Part shown: positions 46,491-58,263 of the stretch, one piece after another
How positions within the stretch are numbered: position 1 is the stretch's first letter
How the letters are laid out: each line of letters opens with the position of its first letter
Source of the DNA: Gymnopilus junonius
Taxonomy: Eukaryota > Basidiomycota > Agaricomycetes > Agaricales > Galerinaceae
Reading direction: 5' to 3'
Length of the DNA stretch: 64,000 nt
Assembly (NCBI GenBank): GCA_015501075.1
Contig: JADNYJ010000016.1
Location: 350,491 to 414,490 of the forward strand
Translations under genes and position numbers: made by a program
The notes under the pieces: model-generated
What the model saw: only the letters and a program-made list of their open reading frames with translations
Database searches by the model: none
Told to the model about the DNA's origin: nothing

Positions 46491-47443
46491 ATGTCGCGCT
46501 ATTCCCGCATTTTTCTTCGGCACAAGCACTCGGGCCATGCATCCTCCTGGACCGCCGAGTCGAGCAGCGCTGAGCCGGCGAGCACGACCAGCCCGGGGTT
46601 CTCGTACCCTCCGAGTTCCACCTCCCGCTACTCCCCCTTTCCGTTTCAGCCCAATTCTATATCAATCGCCTCCCCCACCTCTCCCCATCCATACACCCTT
46701 GGCGCCATGCCCTATGCTATACCAGAGACCAGTGCAACGACCCATACCCAGCAGACCACGACCGAGTTCTCGACCACTCGCGAGAAACCACCCGACAGTC
46801 CTGGCGTAGGCCACCAATACCATCAGCGTACTGCGCTGCTCTCGATCTCCCGCCTGAAGACACCCCCTCCCGCGCTCCGCCCCTGCCGCTGCACCTACGC
46901 CCTCTTGTGCTACTGCTGCTGTTCCTCCCGCTCCCTCCTTTACTCTCCTTCATGTATCTAGTAACCGGCCATGCGTTCCTCCGCGCTATAGAGATGTCCC
47001 CCACCTCCATCTACCGCACTCCATTACTCGCATCCCTAGAAGCAGGTGCAACAGGCGGCGTCATCCTCGCGCTCCCCATCGCGTTCCTCCTCTACCTCTT
47101 CCTCCTCTCAGCCCGGCCTTCATCCGCCCCGGAAGATTTCTTTGATGATGATAATTCCAGTATACTCGCCCGTGCGGCGTGGGTGAGGTACACGGGCTAC
47201 ATCGTCTCCGCCGTCCTTTTCATTTGTATCGGGGGCGCTGCGGGTCCCTTGGGTGTGACGTGCTTATCGAGCGGCGACTTGGATGCGTTCGTCGCGCATA
47301 AGAGGATGTTGAGTGCGGATGCGGCGGCGGCGGCTGGGCTTATCGGGGGCGTTTTGGTGGCGCTGGGTATATTGGCCATGTGTGTGGTTGGTGCTGGCGT
47401 ATGGACCATTTGGATACGGCAGAAGGAGCCTTCTGGCTCATGA
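46491..47443 (+). CDS. Multi-pass membrane protein with Ser-rich N-terminus, unknown function
   Basis: The ATG at 46491 (MSRYSRIFLRHKHSGHASSW) is followed by about 130 Ser/Thr/Pro-rich residues. A frame break at CCCCC 46863-46867 lacks one base. After it the frame reads four hydrophobic segments: LVLLLLLFLPLPPLLSFMYL, LEAGATGGVILALPIAFLLY, YTGYIVSAVLFICIGGAAGP and AGLIGGVLVALGILAMCVVG. Total is about 318 residues ending QKEPSGS at 47443. No family recognised. It may be a small plasma- or organelle-membrane protein with a cytosolic disordered tail. The upstream in-frame region 46311-46490 lacks coding character and is treated as leader. Confidence 0.65.
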
Positions 47444-48509
47444 CCAGGCTCCTTGGGTTTCCGACTCTCTATTTCCCTCTCTCTCTACTCCTTGTGGAAC
47501 GCTTTCTCTTCGCGCTCAATCACCCTCTCTATCATTCATTCACCCACGCGCACGTTTGAATATTGCTATACATGTTGTACTTTTTCTTATTTTCATACGT
47601 GAGTATCATCCCCCTTTCCTCCACGTCGTACCCGTCACGACTCACAAATAGTCATTACCATCAAATCTCCACAGCTGCATACCCTGCCTTCCGCATATAT
47701 CATTTACATCTGACTCTGACGCTCCTTCACGCTACACTATCATCATTCATTCACGTTACGTACCACCTGGACCTCATGCAAAACGGAAATCAGCACTCCA
47801 CCCCTCCCACATTGTCATTTTTGTTGTAATTTATTCTCTTTAGGCAACGCCACCACGGACTCTCCCCTTTTTTTATCGTGTATTTAACTGGGACTCCTTT
47901 CGCTTTCGACATTCACATCCTTCGTATTTTTTCTTCTTCTTGCAAGTCTCTCATACTTATATACAACTATCATCCAGGTTGGAAACATAGAAGAAGTAAC
48001 AGGTAGTCATGGTTCACTACTATTACAGTGTACACTAATTTATCACGCTTTCCAAACATCGATATCATTATGAAGTGTATTTTCTCTCCTGCTCAGAAAC
48101 TTCTCCCACCGTACAGAAAAGTGCATCCTAGTTAGATTGTTCCAAACTTTCAAAAGTCAGCAGAGGGAATGATGGAATGATCAGGATTCAAACAAAGTGC
48201 GCTTCTCATTTCTAAAGAGTTGAGAGTACATATGATATCAGGCATGACGGTTGCTGGGTAAGCTCGCTTCAATTAAAATTACATTCTCTCGACTTCATGC
48301 GAAAGAGGAGAGGGGTATAAATACGATTCTGTTGTTATTTTCAGCCTCGAACGAGTCATAAAGCAATCCTTCGAATTCATCAGAGCACTTCGAGAGCCCT
48401 CAGGCCTATGGCTCGCGAGATAAAATGACATGGGTTGTGGTCAACAGTGAACATACAGTATCGTACACCTATCAATACAAGCATTACAAGCATCATTCAG
48501 ACATTCTGA
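47444..48509. other. Spacer between convergent membrane-protein and Argonaute genes
   Basis: About 1 kb; the left part is C/T-rich (47450-47960), the right part A/T-moderate. No gene seen. Confidence 0.5.
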
Positions 48510-51500
48510 TTAGATATAAAACATGCTGCCCCTCATATCAGGGTGGAGCTAGAATAACAAAATACGCATCAGCATTAAAGAACAAAAGAGCTCAGACGAA
48601 ACCAATGAAAATAAAAATAAAACATACCCCTTCACCCCACGCCTTCTTAGCAGCGTCAAACACCCTCTTCGCCTCCTCCTCTCTATCCTGCTTGCCCCTC
48701 CTACCCGCACCGGCGGTAGACGCCTTATCGTCCAGGAAATCATTCAAATAGCACCTCCCCGCTCACAAGCCAAGTCGGCGTAATACGCGGCAGGGATCAG
48801 GCTCACCGCCTTGGTCGCTCTCGCGTACAGGTAGCTGACATCGTGCGTGCCCACTTGGATGTCGTCCGCTGAGAGGCCGATTTCGTCATATACGACGGTG
48901 TAGTGCGTGGCTTTTACTGTGCCTTGCAGGCCGGCGTGGGCTTGGAGGTAGAAGTCGAAGTCGAAGCTGACAGGGTTCAGAAATCAGGAGCGGGAAGGGG
49001 AAGAGGACTATAAGAATAACTTACACTCCTGTGATACCCTTGTCGACGATTGTTCCCGGACGTGTATTGCCGTTCTTGGCTGCATATTGAGAATTGGTGG
49101 GGTAAAACCTGGATTGTAAGGTGCATGATGGTCAAATTCATGTAACGAAGATAGAAGCAGGTGACGAAAAGCACCTTGCGTGGTGTCTCTTTCTGATCGA
49201 TAAGGAGATAGTTAGCAAGATAGAAAAAATAGTGAAGACAAAAGAAACACGCACCCGCAAATGATAATGGATAATTGAGGTTTGTATGCGGTCTTCCGTT
49301 CCTTGGTGCTCAGCTTCTTGAAAGCATTGAGGATCTGCGGGAGTTCTTGTTCCAGAACCGTGTCAAATTGACCCTATAGATAGTGATCAGCCCAGCCAAA
49401 CGATTGACACAGAGGAATGCAAACTAACCTCAGAGACACCGTCACGATAAACAATTACTCTGTCAGGAAGAGTCTTGTTCTTCTTCTCGTATACTTGAAG
49501 ACGCTCGATTAACATATCACTCAGTTCATCCAACATCTGTTAAAACGAATTATTTATAACGTTTGGTCAAATTCCAGGTGGTTCCCATACCTCTTTCTTA
49601 GTCTCTTGAATACGTAGGCTGGCTGGGAATTGAACGAAAGAACTGTCGACGCTGGCAACGACGGCCGCGATAGATGGTGTCCCCTCCCTACTTCCAGGGC
49701 CGGGGTGTGTGACGTCTATTCCAACCATCATCGTAGATTTCTTTGTCAACCACCTCATTGCTTTCTCATCGAGCTATTCAAAAATAGGTAAGTACATCGA
49801 CGCTAGTAAAAACAAGAGGGATCATACCAAATGATTCATTCCGCCCAATTTCGTGTTGACTTTCAGCGCCACATTCGAGAGATATTGATCTTGTTTCTCT
49901 GGCACGCCCAATGCCTTCCCGAGCTGCATATGAATAGTGTGGGATGCCCAGCTCCACGTCCCCGATACGCTATGGCAAAGAGAGGGTGAGCAACAAAAAA
50001 GAGAAAAATCAAGTAGACGTAATACCTTGATTGCAGGGTAGATGTAGTTGTCCCGGTTTTCAAGGAGAACGAGAACAAAGCTGGGCTTGGCTGATCCACT
50101 CAAAGCCTGCTTCAATGTATCTCTGATTATGCCGATAGATACCGATCGATCTGGATCTTCTCTGGGGTTTTCAAAACTGCTGGAGGCAAAAGTCGAGGTC
50201 TGGTATTAGGTATGGCCATTCCACTGGAGCTCAACTTCTTCCGGAAACCATCGATAAGGCCCTCTAGCTGTGGGTCTTGTGGTCCTTGAATCGTGCCTCT
50301 CCCATCTCTGACAACCAGGACCCACCAACTAGAGATATTGGCGCCCCGATGGAATTTGACATCCAAGATATTCCAACTGCCATTCTGTACCCTAGGCCGG
50401 CCTACTTTATAAGCCAATCCAGGGGCAGGGAGTTCACGGCCTGGGATCTCAGCCATCTTTGTATCGATGGAAATTCCAAAGCCGTTGGTGGGTTGTTGGA
50501 CTGGAGCGAGGCCCATAGCAGGAAAGCCGCGGTTCACAATGAATTCAGCGTTGATATTGGGAGGATTGGCAGCGTATTTGATCATTTCCGCTGTTGCCCT
50601 ATCGCTCAGCTTCTCTCGAAAGGCATTGCCGGGCTCGATCTGGCACAACTCCGCAGGAATCCAAATGGTCCTTTGCCTAGAACCAACATCGATGACTGGT
50701 AAGTCAGCTGCATGCTTGAGTTTCAAATTCGGATACTCTGTATTCCATTTAGCCAAAGATTTCGATTAAAGAGCACTATAACCTTACTTTTTGCGAAGTA
50801 CTGCTCGACAGAAACTTTGCCTCCGGGCCCTGCTAACTCTTCGCATTCAAAAAATGTATTTCGGGCCGATGTTGTGCCAATGGCATTGACTTTCTTCTTG
50901 TGACCAAGGTGCAGAGTCTTCACCTTCAAGTTTCTGGATAATCCCTTCGGTAGTGTTGGCATTCCTCCTCTGGATTCTTGGCGGAACTCATTGAGCCTGT
51001 CTGCTAGATTTCCTGGTACGATGAAAGCAGCCATGCATACGTTACTATGAGTTAGAAATTTAGCCATAGCTAAGGTTGATACATAACTAACAACTTACAC
51101 ATTGACCATCAGTTGCTTGAAAGCTGGTCGAACGGAAGCATAAAAGCCTTGAACGGCTTCAATACCGGGGCCTAGGTTAAGCCTCTCCGAGGCGGGGAAG
51201 AAGTAGCGACTTCTCCCTACGCGTTCTTTCGCATTTTCTCCATCTTTTTTAACAAGTCTCCCTATGCGGAAGCCGGTTTTGTTGGCATGATGTTGGGTAA
51301 CTAGATTGAGAGCTGACAGCAAAGGAAGAGGATCGTAACTGTGATACCGAGCTTGCCCTTCCATGTAGCTGCAACAAAAACTACAGTGAAGACGACGCCA
51401 ACCAATAATCTAGGCATACCTTGTTAATTCACTGGTATTCAACTCTCTGTCCAATTTAATAGACATCATATAGACCTTGGCATCCTTAGCTGGACCACGT

Positions 51501-52150
51501 TCGTGCTCTTCATAGAACGGAATCTGGATGTCCAATGGCTGGGGAAGCTTCTTCGCCGATACAAGCCTTTGGCTTCGGTCGTGCGCAATATATGGTAAAT
51601 GAGGCCTGCACAGAGCAGACTGTTCCAGGAGGTCGAAGAGTCGCATTTTAATCTTATTGATATCTGTTTGCGGCAAAATCTCCACGACGTAATCGTACAC
51701 TGGGCCTTTGGGCAATGTCATGGCGAAGAAATTGGCACGGAGCTTGATGGGAGTCCCGACAGTCCCATAGCCTGGACGGAGTGGCATTTCTGGCTTGACC
51801 TTGACAGCTTTAAATCCAGCTATCAACTGCTTGAGCTGTGCATCGTCTAGCCGGGCGGGGATCTGAACGGGCACGTTTTCCTGGAAGATGCCAGGAGCGC
51901 CTCTGCCACGAGGAACGCCTCCACCGCGCCCACCTCTGTCGAAGCCTCTCCCACCACCGCCGCCTCTGTCGAAGCCTCTACCACCACCACCGCCTCTGTC
52001 GAAGCCTCTGCCGCCCCCACCTCTATCAAAACCTCTACCGCCGCCTCTATCAAAGCCTCGACCACCACCACCTTGATTGCCAGCTTGGGGGGAAGCGCCT
52101 CGGTTTCCACGACCGCGAGGTTGGCCTCTGCCTCTTGGATTGCCACTCAT
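48510..52150 (-). CDS. Argonaute protein (RNA silencing)
   Basis: Binds small RNAs and cuts matching transcripts. The ATG at 52150 starts an Arg/Gly-rich leader with FDRGGG repeats. Domains follow: N (IQIPFYEEHERGPAKD), linker, PAZ (RNLKVKTLHLGHKKKVNAIG; KLKHAADLPVIDVGSRQRTI), MID (SFVLVLLENRDNYIYPAIK) and PIWI. PIWI keeps MMVGIDVTHPGPGSREGTPS (first Asp), VIVYRDGVSEGQFDTVLEQE (second Asp), IIICGKRHHARFYPTNSQ and VGTHDVSYLYARATKAVSLI (catalytic His), so slicer activity is likely. The last exon (48510-48548) ends LHPDMRGSMFYI, a typical Argonaute C-terminus. Many GT-AG introns. One-base gaps lie at CC 50132-50133 and CCCC 48757-48760. Related to QDE-2/AGO1-like fungal proteins. Confidence 0.93.
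51930..52085 (-). repeat. In-frame minisatellite coding FDRGGG-type repeats in Argonaute
   Basis: Five near-identical units of about 27-33 bases encode GRGFDRGGG(G) in the Argonaute leader. RGG repeats bind RNA and are methylated on Arg in animal PIWI proteins; the latter role here is inferred. Unit number probably varies between strains. Confidence 0.8.
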
Positions 52151-52884
52151 TATGATCCCAAGGAGAGAGATTTGTACTAGTATAACGACTGCGGAGGGGT
52201 ATTTAAAGGTTCTGGATTAGACGCCCAGATGAAGGCCATGCGGGATCCAGGTAACCTGGACCCTACATGCACCACACAAAAAGAAGCATGGCCTCGCTGT
52301 GATTTGAACGGCCAGGTGTCCACGGCTATCTGCAACTGGGTAATCTATCGCAGGGTCACTTGCCATTGTCAATCGACTCCCAAAAGGAGAAACGTTGGAA
52401 AAACGCACCATGAAATGAAATGGTGAAGCCTCCCAGTACGGTTCGAATGTATGAGTAAAAAAAGGTGTGTGAGCAGGGTGATGAGTAGGACTCATGTCGC
52501 GGTTGACGAAACTTGACGGAAGGGAGTTCGAAGGTGTACATCATGCATGTACAAGGCGAGTGTCTTTGGCACGTGACCGATACTTAGCTACCCATGATTT
52601 CGGGTTTTTTTTTTACAAACCTGGAAACCAACGATAGCGAACATTTGACGGAACGTAATCGACAAATGAGTACAGGTAAATCGAAGTCGAGGACTAATTC
52701 AAGTTTTCAAACGCGAAGTGCAAAATGAGCGTATGAACGATCGCGACACCAAATACCAATTTCCAAGTTACACACGGAAGGAAATGACAAATCAGTCAGA
52801 CTGCACCCCAGAATGACAAAGGAGGCCCAGCAGATACATTCAAAGTTCGTGAAAATTCGTAAAGCACCACAGGACCAAGGCGTC
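52151..52884. other. Argonaute upstream region
   Basis: About 730 bases. It contains the Argonaute promoter at its left side and a tRNA-3'-half-like stretch at about 52265-52330 (see rejected items). A T9 run sits near 52604. No gene supported. Confidence 0.45.
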
Positions 52885-54989
52885 TCAGAATGCGTCCAGG
52901 TCAAGCACAGCATCATGCCACTGGTCATCTTCGTCTTCGCTGAACAGTTCCTCCTTAAGGTCTTCGTCAACGTCCGAGTCCATCGCCATCCAGGTAAAAA
53001 GGTCTTCTGGGCCACCACGCTGCAATGCATTGGCGATTGAGAAAGCTGGTGCAATCTCTGCCAGAGACAGAATGTCAGTACCCATTTCTTCAGAGCAAAA
53101 TTCCCAACTGGAATCTTCGGCTGCAACTTGAACAAGATCTGGAAGATTGAGGATTGCCAAAATTTTTTGGATAGACCTCTCAGTGCTCTCATTGAAATGC
53201 TTCAGGCTGCCCCTCCCCGTTGCCTCGTCAGTACGATAGTTGCTCCCATTTGCCAACGAACTCCGACAGAAAGATGAATCCCGATAGAACAAGTCGCGGA
53301 AATTAAGGTCATCCACTTCGATCTCTCGGATAACCTTGAGGACATCCTCTAAATAGTCGTCTCCATACAGGTTCTTCGGGAAGACCCAATCATGTTTTCC
53401 TGACCACTGCCTCTCCCAGCGCCAGGGTCCGAAGCAACGCACATACGAGCATTGTTGTTATTGAGATGTTTGGTCGGACTTTGATCAATAAACCATACGA
53501 GGGTTTGGGGCCTCTTGATTGATTCGTCAAAAGTAGGTTCCTCAAGTTGAGCACGAAGTTGATCTAGAGTGGTGTCCGAACCGTCGCTGCGAGAAGTACT
53601 CGGCAAACTACGCACTTGCTGATAGGAGAATCCAAAGTTTGCTCCTTCGGCCCTGTCTTCGCCCAGTCCCAGATCGAGTTCAATATCGTCTTCGTCAAAA
53701 TGTTTAGGAAGACGAGCAGGAGCAGCGTCGAGGGATGGTTCGTGGTCCCGGCTGTAGACTACAGTGGGCAAGATGGAGATCATGGTTGGAGAGCCGTTCA
53801 TCTCGTCTGAGAGCTGGGGCACAAAATGCGAAGGATAAATAGAGGGATCTTCCCCCGCTTTGAAAGTTTCAGGTGCGGAGGGCGAAAAAACAGCAGTGGC
53901 AGGAGTTTCGAGAGCCGAAGATTCCAGAGTATCGCCTGAGACCGAGATAGAGAGGACAGTCGCGTCAGAACCGGAGCTGGAGGTAGACTCGTCTTCGGGT
54001 GCGGCTCTCCGGAAGATGCAATATCGACGAGCGAACCGGCTAGCTTTGGCAGAACTTACAACAGGTGAAGGAAGGACAGGCTTAACACAGGCAGGAGGTG
54101 TAGGAAATTGGTCGAGGAGGTCAAAAAGATCGGAACGTCTCTTCTCCTTTACTTCCTTGTGCGAAAAGAAGATGTCCGGAATTTCTATGGGAGGAAGTGC
54201 TGAAGCGTGTCAGTATCTCCAACTCGATGTACAGATGAGAACGAGATTACCAAATTGAACAACGCGGAGTTTACGCCTTGGTAAACTCTTTACATAACGA
54301 ACTGTCGCAGTGCGAGGTAAAACAAAAGTCTTCGCACCGTCATCTTCGACGAGGAAGGAATCAAGGTCATCAGCCTGGATAAAAGAAAGCTCGGCGAGAG
54401 ATTGTTTTGACAACCTAATTTGCGCATTGGATGAACCGACGATACGCAGGTTCACGTATTCAACCTTAGCGCTACAAGGCGTGGGTGTGGCGGTGCCGGG
54501 GTTGACGATGACAGATTTAATAACATCTTGAAGGGATGGTAAGTATCGGGAAAGGTTTATAAAAATAATCTTACTGATTGTTCTGTCCTGAACCCGCTTT
54601 AGAACGTTATCGACGATCCGAGATTTGACGGGTTCAACGGAAGTATGACGAGAAGAACGACATGTTCGGGTGTTCAGAGAGGCCAGCTGGCTATTTAAGT
54701 CTATCTCGACAAAACCATCTTTCACCGGGATAAAAAAGCAAGTGGCTGTCTTTGAATTGTAGTTGACACCTATGAGCGTACCGTCAGTATATAAACAAGA
54801 ATATAATCCTCTGCATGGGCACCAACCAATTGAAGGCTCCTTTTCGGCTGTCTGGGGTTGGATGCCTGCTTCTATATCGCAAGATTTGATGTCGAATCCT
54901 TTGTTATACGTAAAAAACGCGAGGATAGACGCCCACAGCAATTGAAGGAAGTGATATATAGACGAAAAGAATGTGTGCACTACGGCCAT
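52885..54989 (-). CDS. Unknown protein with N-terminal membrane helix
   Basis: The ATG at 54989 opens MAVVHTFFSSIYHFLQLLWA, an N-terminal hydrophobic anchor. A probable 57-base in-frame intron near 54768-54824 (GTTGGT...CATAG) removes a Cys-rich stretch. Next come a beta-rich part (KTATCFFIPVKDGFVEIDLN; RTISKIIFINLSRYLPSLQD), a 51-base intron at 54200-54250, then IEIPDIFFSHKEVKEKRRSD, a Ser/Pro-rich acidic middle, and a folded-looking C-terminus (WVFPKNLYGDDYLEDVLKVI) ending in an acidic DLDAF at 52885. One base is missing at TTTT 53395-53398. Total is about 640 residues. I recognise no family. The strong acidity of the second half suggests a regulatory or adaptor role, but that is a guess. 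Confidence 0.65.
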
Positions 54990-55798
54990 GGCCGAGATAA
55001 CGATTAAAGAGCGACAGGATGGAATCGGAGAGCAGAGTGTTAGTGGCAGAGATCGACCTGCGAAAAGAGGTACAATTTCGCCATGGGCTGAATTATGTGG
55101 GCCTTCTGCATGGCTGACGAGATGAGAAGGGCATCCACGATTTTGAAGGTGCCTCAAAGAAAGATTGTAATAGAGACTAGGTGTGTAACAGATCTGGGTT
55201 TCAAATCTAGTCTGTTCCTAATGTTATCCATCCAACTCGCAAGAATAAACAAGAAGATTGAATATCCCACCGTCGATAGAGATTTGGCCTTGAAGTCATT
55301 TCGTAGATACGTCGTAATGTATGTCAACAAATGACGTAATGATGTCAGAAAGGCAAGAGAGAAGACTGGATTGTTCACCAGTATGGTGGTGCATGCTCAC
55401 TCAGAGGGAGATCCAATTTTCAAAAGCAAGGTCGGTTGATATGATGACGGTCAACATGGATCAATAACGAAAATATTCTCACAGTCCGGAATAGCAGGCC
55501 TCGCAACGGATCAGATCTTCAGATTGACACCTCTCCGATATCCTACCTTATCCCACATATACTCTATTCAACTTAAGGCCATGTACATCAGGAATTTGTA
55601 AATGATAAGTAGATGTAGTTGGTTATCTTTAAGGTTCTCATATCTCAACGTGACGTGGAATATTAATAATTCAGACACCAAGTTTTCAAAGCAATTGCAA
55701 TATGGTTATTATGCGAGAGCAAAAAGCACACTCAACGTCAGCTACAAATACCAAATGTCATCTTAATACTATCAAGTTCGTCAATGTACGTCGAATAT
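54990..55798. other. Spacer without recognisable gene
   Basis: About 800 bases, A/T-rich toward the right (55430-55790). It should hold the promoter of the 52885-54989 gene. The in-frame extension to 55157 of that gene is not needed and lacks coding character. Confidence 0.45.
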
Positions 55799-56229
55799 TT
55801 AAGCGCCGATGACGGCAGGAGTGCAATTGATGCCGATAAGCTGGTCTAGTAAGAGCAAATCTCAGTGAAATTCAAAAAGAATAAATTAAGACGGTAATAT
55901 TCTTACTGGAGAAAGTGTGCTCGCAGCAAACAGGAGCTGAGGCACTAATAAATATTTTAACTCCGGATTCATGAATACAGAGAAAAAAATATTCACCAGT
56001 TCGCGCCAGTACCAGGACCAATCCCGGTGATGGGACTGCACTCGAGACCAACTTGGCCGGTGATAGCAGAGACGGCGACACCAACGAGGTCGGCGATAGC
56101 GTTAGCATTATATTCCTCAGCGGTCTGGACAGAGCCGCAGCACTGAATAGCGCCGGTGTTGCAGCTGAAGGCGAAAACCGAAAGGGCACCGAAGGCGACC
56201 GCAAGGAGAGTGGCGAATTTGAAGAACAT
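55799..56229 (-). CDS. Class I hydrophobin
   Basis: Small secreted protein that self-assembles into amphipathic rodlet films at hyphal and spore surfaces. Three exons (55997-56229, 55907-55944 and 55799-55845; introns GTGAAT...TTAG and GTAAGA...CTAG) give 105 residues in frame. A signal peptide is clear (MFFKFATLLAVAFGALSVFA). The eight Cys follow the hydrophobin order: FSC, IQCC, GLEC, ANC, APVCC, GINC, with long spacing between the third and fourth as in class I. It ends TPAVIGA. A TATA box lies 96 bases upstream of the ATG. No frame breaks. Confidence 0.95.
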
Positions 56230-56324
56230 TTTAGCGTAGAAAAGTAAGAGGTTTGGTGTTGGCGAGTTTTTTAACAGTGAACGAGGACTTGTTCGACTGA
56301 GGAACCAGTGAGGATTTCCTCCAG

Positions 56325-56332
56325 CTTTTATA
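56325..56332 (-). promoter_or_regulatory. TATA box of the hydrophobin gene
   Basis: Minus-strand TATAAAAG, 96 bases upstream of the hydrophobin ATG at 56229. Strong TATA boxes are usual for highly expressed, stage-regulated hydrophobin genes. Confidence 0.65.
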
Positions 56333-57027
56333 GATCTGAGAGGCAGGACCCTGAGTAGCAGGACAAAATGTGGACAAGCTCCGATCACTTGTTAGCTCTC
56401 GGGTCCTCTGTCCTCGACACACTAACCATTTTCCTTTCGACCCTGCCATATAGAGCTGACATCCTTGGAACAAAAATAAATCACATCTGGAGAGTCACAA
56501 CACCACATTTGCCCTTTTTGGTCTAGGTCGTATTGTACTTGTTAGTCAAATTCATTTTAAAAATTATCTTCTCGCTTGTGGCAACCTACGGCGAACGTAA
56601 AGAACTCACATTCTGTCAACATTATGTCGCACCGAGTCCAAATGCCTCGATTCTGGCCCTGAAAATGACCCCGTCATAAAATTTACCATTTTCTTTCTGC
56701 GAAGATACTTCCAGGTGGGATACTCATACAATTTGTGTTCCCGCAGATGAACACCGTAACCTTCACCAAGCTTTCAATCCAACATACATTATTCGGCTGC
56801 AGTTGGAATGCATGCTATTTAAAAGCTACCGTGAGTCTGACTGCTTCCTGACGTCTAAATTTAGACAAGTATGATCGCTGCCTAAAATAGGCAACCAAAC
56901 AAAAAAGCAACGTAAGATCAACTAGCACAACAATGTTCTTCCGCCCTTCGCACTGTACTCCCGCTCATTTTCTATCTAAATTCCGAAGTCCAGTATCATC
57001 AAGGTCGAATTGGGGACTAATAAACCC
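56333..57027. other. Divergent spacer between hydrophobin and coiled-coil genes
   Basis: About 700 bases that should hold the upstream control region of the hydrophobin and the promoter of the gene at 57028. No coding sequence seen. Confidence 0.5.
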
Positions 57028-58219
57028 ATGCAGATGGAAGTTGAGAGTAATGTGAACGTAAATACGTCTGGGGCACCATTACGAGGTAAGGTACTGGTCA
57101 GTTCATGTTTTGTTATTTCCCGCTAATAACTCGAGTTGGTGGATTTAGCTGAGGGTGAAAACGACTCAAGGCAAATCCACCACAGTGCAAGCAACCATGC
57201 AAATCCCGTGAATGCAAAGCGCAAATCGGAAAAGACGACGGTGTTCAAGTTCATAAACGTCAAAAGAATGAGTACATCAACAAGGAGAGTCCAAGAGAAA
57301 AGCCTGGAGCATTAGCTTCAACCATTCAGGAAGCTGGGTCTTCGAAATCTTCAAACCGACGCTCACCTAGAGCACCTTATCCCCCTTCAGGGACTAAACC
57401 TAGGTCAATACCTCAATCTCGACCTTCTTCACGACCTTCCTCTCGGCAGTCTTCACCGTCAATGTTTGTTGCTTCCTCCTCAAATATATCGCAAGCGCCT
57501 TTGAATGGTCTCCCATATGCCCTCCCGTCAACGACGTATCTAAATCCTGGTGATACCTTGCTCTTCCCTCCAAACTTAATCCCATCTCCTCAGATTCATG
57601 GTCACGACCATGTGTCCCTTATTGCATGCCTTCCTCCACCGCCTCCTCCATTTCCCCTAAATCCTCTTTCACAATCTCAGCATGTGCAACCTCTGGACCT
57701 TATCCATCACGGGTGATTGAGCAACAGGCGGAGAGAATGGTGGAGGTAATCCGAGACGAAGAGATGTTCGTCTGGCGGGCTATGAAAGCTCAGGAAAGGA
57801 AGGATGAGAAGGCCCGGAGTTCCGAGGCAGCTGTGCAGTGCGAAGGCAGTGAAAGAACATCTGAAGGGATTCAGACCGACGCCGTACACAACTCAAACGA
57901 AGTTGACGAGAAGGCAAAGCACACTGCTCTTCAAAATACTCTCAGCAATGAACGTCGAAGTTGGTCGAGTGAGCGCCAATCATTAAAGGAGGAGAAGGCC
58001 CGGTTGAAGGGTGAAGTTGACAAGCTCGAAGGGACTGTCATCAACTTGGAGGCGAAGCTGGAAGTCCCGTCTAAATTACCTCCTCCAGAGAGACAGAAAT
58101 TCGTAGCGAAGATCAGAAAGCTCGAAGAAATTAACTGGCGACTCAAGGGAGTTATTCAACACCTTGATCCAGAAGTTATTGTCACTGAGGATGGCTATGG
58201 AATGTATACAACAGATTGA
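57028..58219 (+). CDS. Coiled-coil protein of unknown function
   Basis: Exon 1 is 57028-57085 and exon 2 starts at 57149 (intron GTAAGG...TTTAG). The middle is Ser/Pro/Arg-rich (RSPRAPYPPSGTKPRSIPQS). The last 170 residues are a long charged coiled coil: RVIEQQAERMVEVIRDEEMF, SLKEEKARLKGEVDKLEGTV, INLEAKLEVPSK and KIRKLEEINWRLKGVIQHLD. One-base gaps at AAA 57173-57175 and CC 57690-57691 must be filled to join the parts. No family recognised. It faces the 58264 gene tail to tail, with 44 bases between stop codons, so their 3' UTRs must overlap. It may be part of the same accessory block. Confidence 0.65.
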
Positions 58220-58263
58220 AATGAGTATCAGTAAGTAATAAATTCCGTGGCGAAATGTAGATG

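Noticed and set aside
50277..50769. Long plus-strand frames inside the Argonaute gene
   Set aside because: Shadows of the Argonaute coding strand.
52265..52330. Minus-strand stretch resembling the 3' half of a tRNA, followed by a T5 run
   Set aside because: The T-loop-like TTCAAAT and a GAGGCCA acceptor-like end are present, but the T-stem does not pair (GGCCG against CACAG), no matching 5' acceptor strand is found and no anticodon arm fits. At most a tRNA relic.
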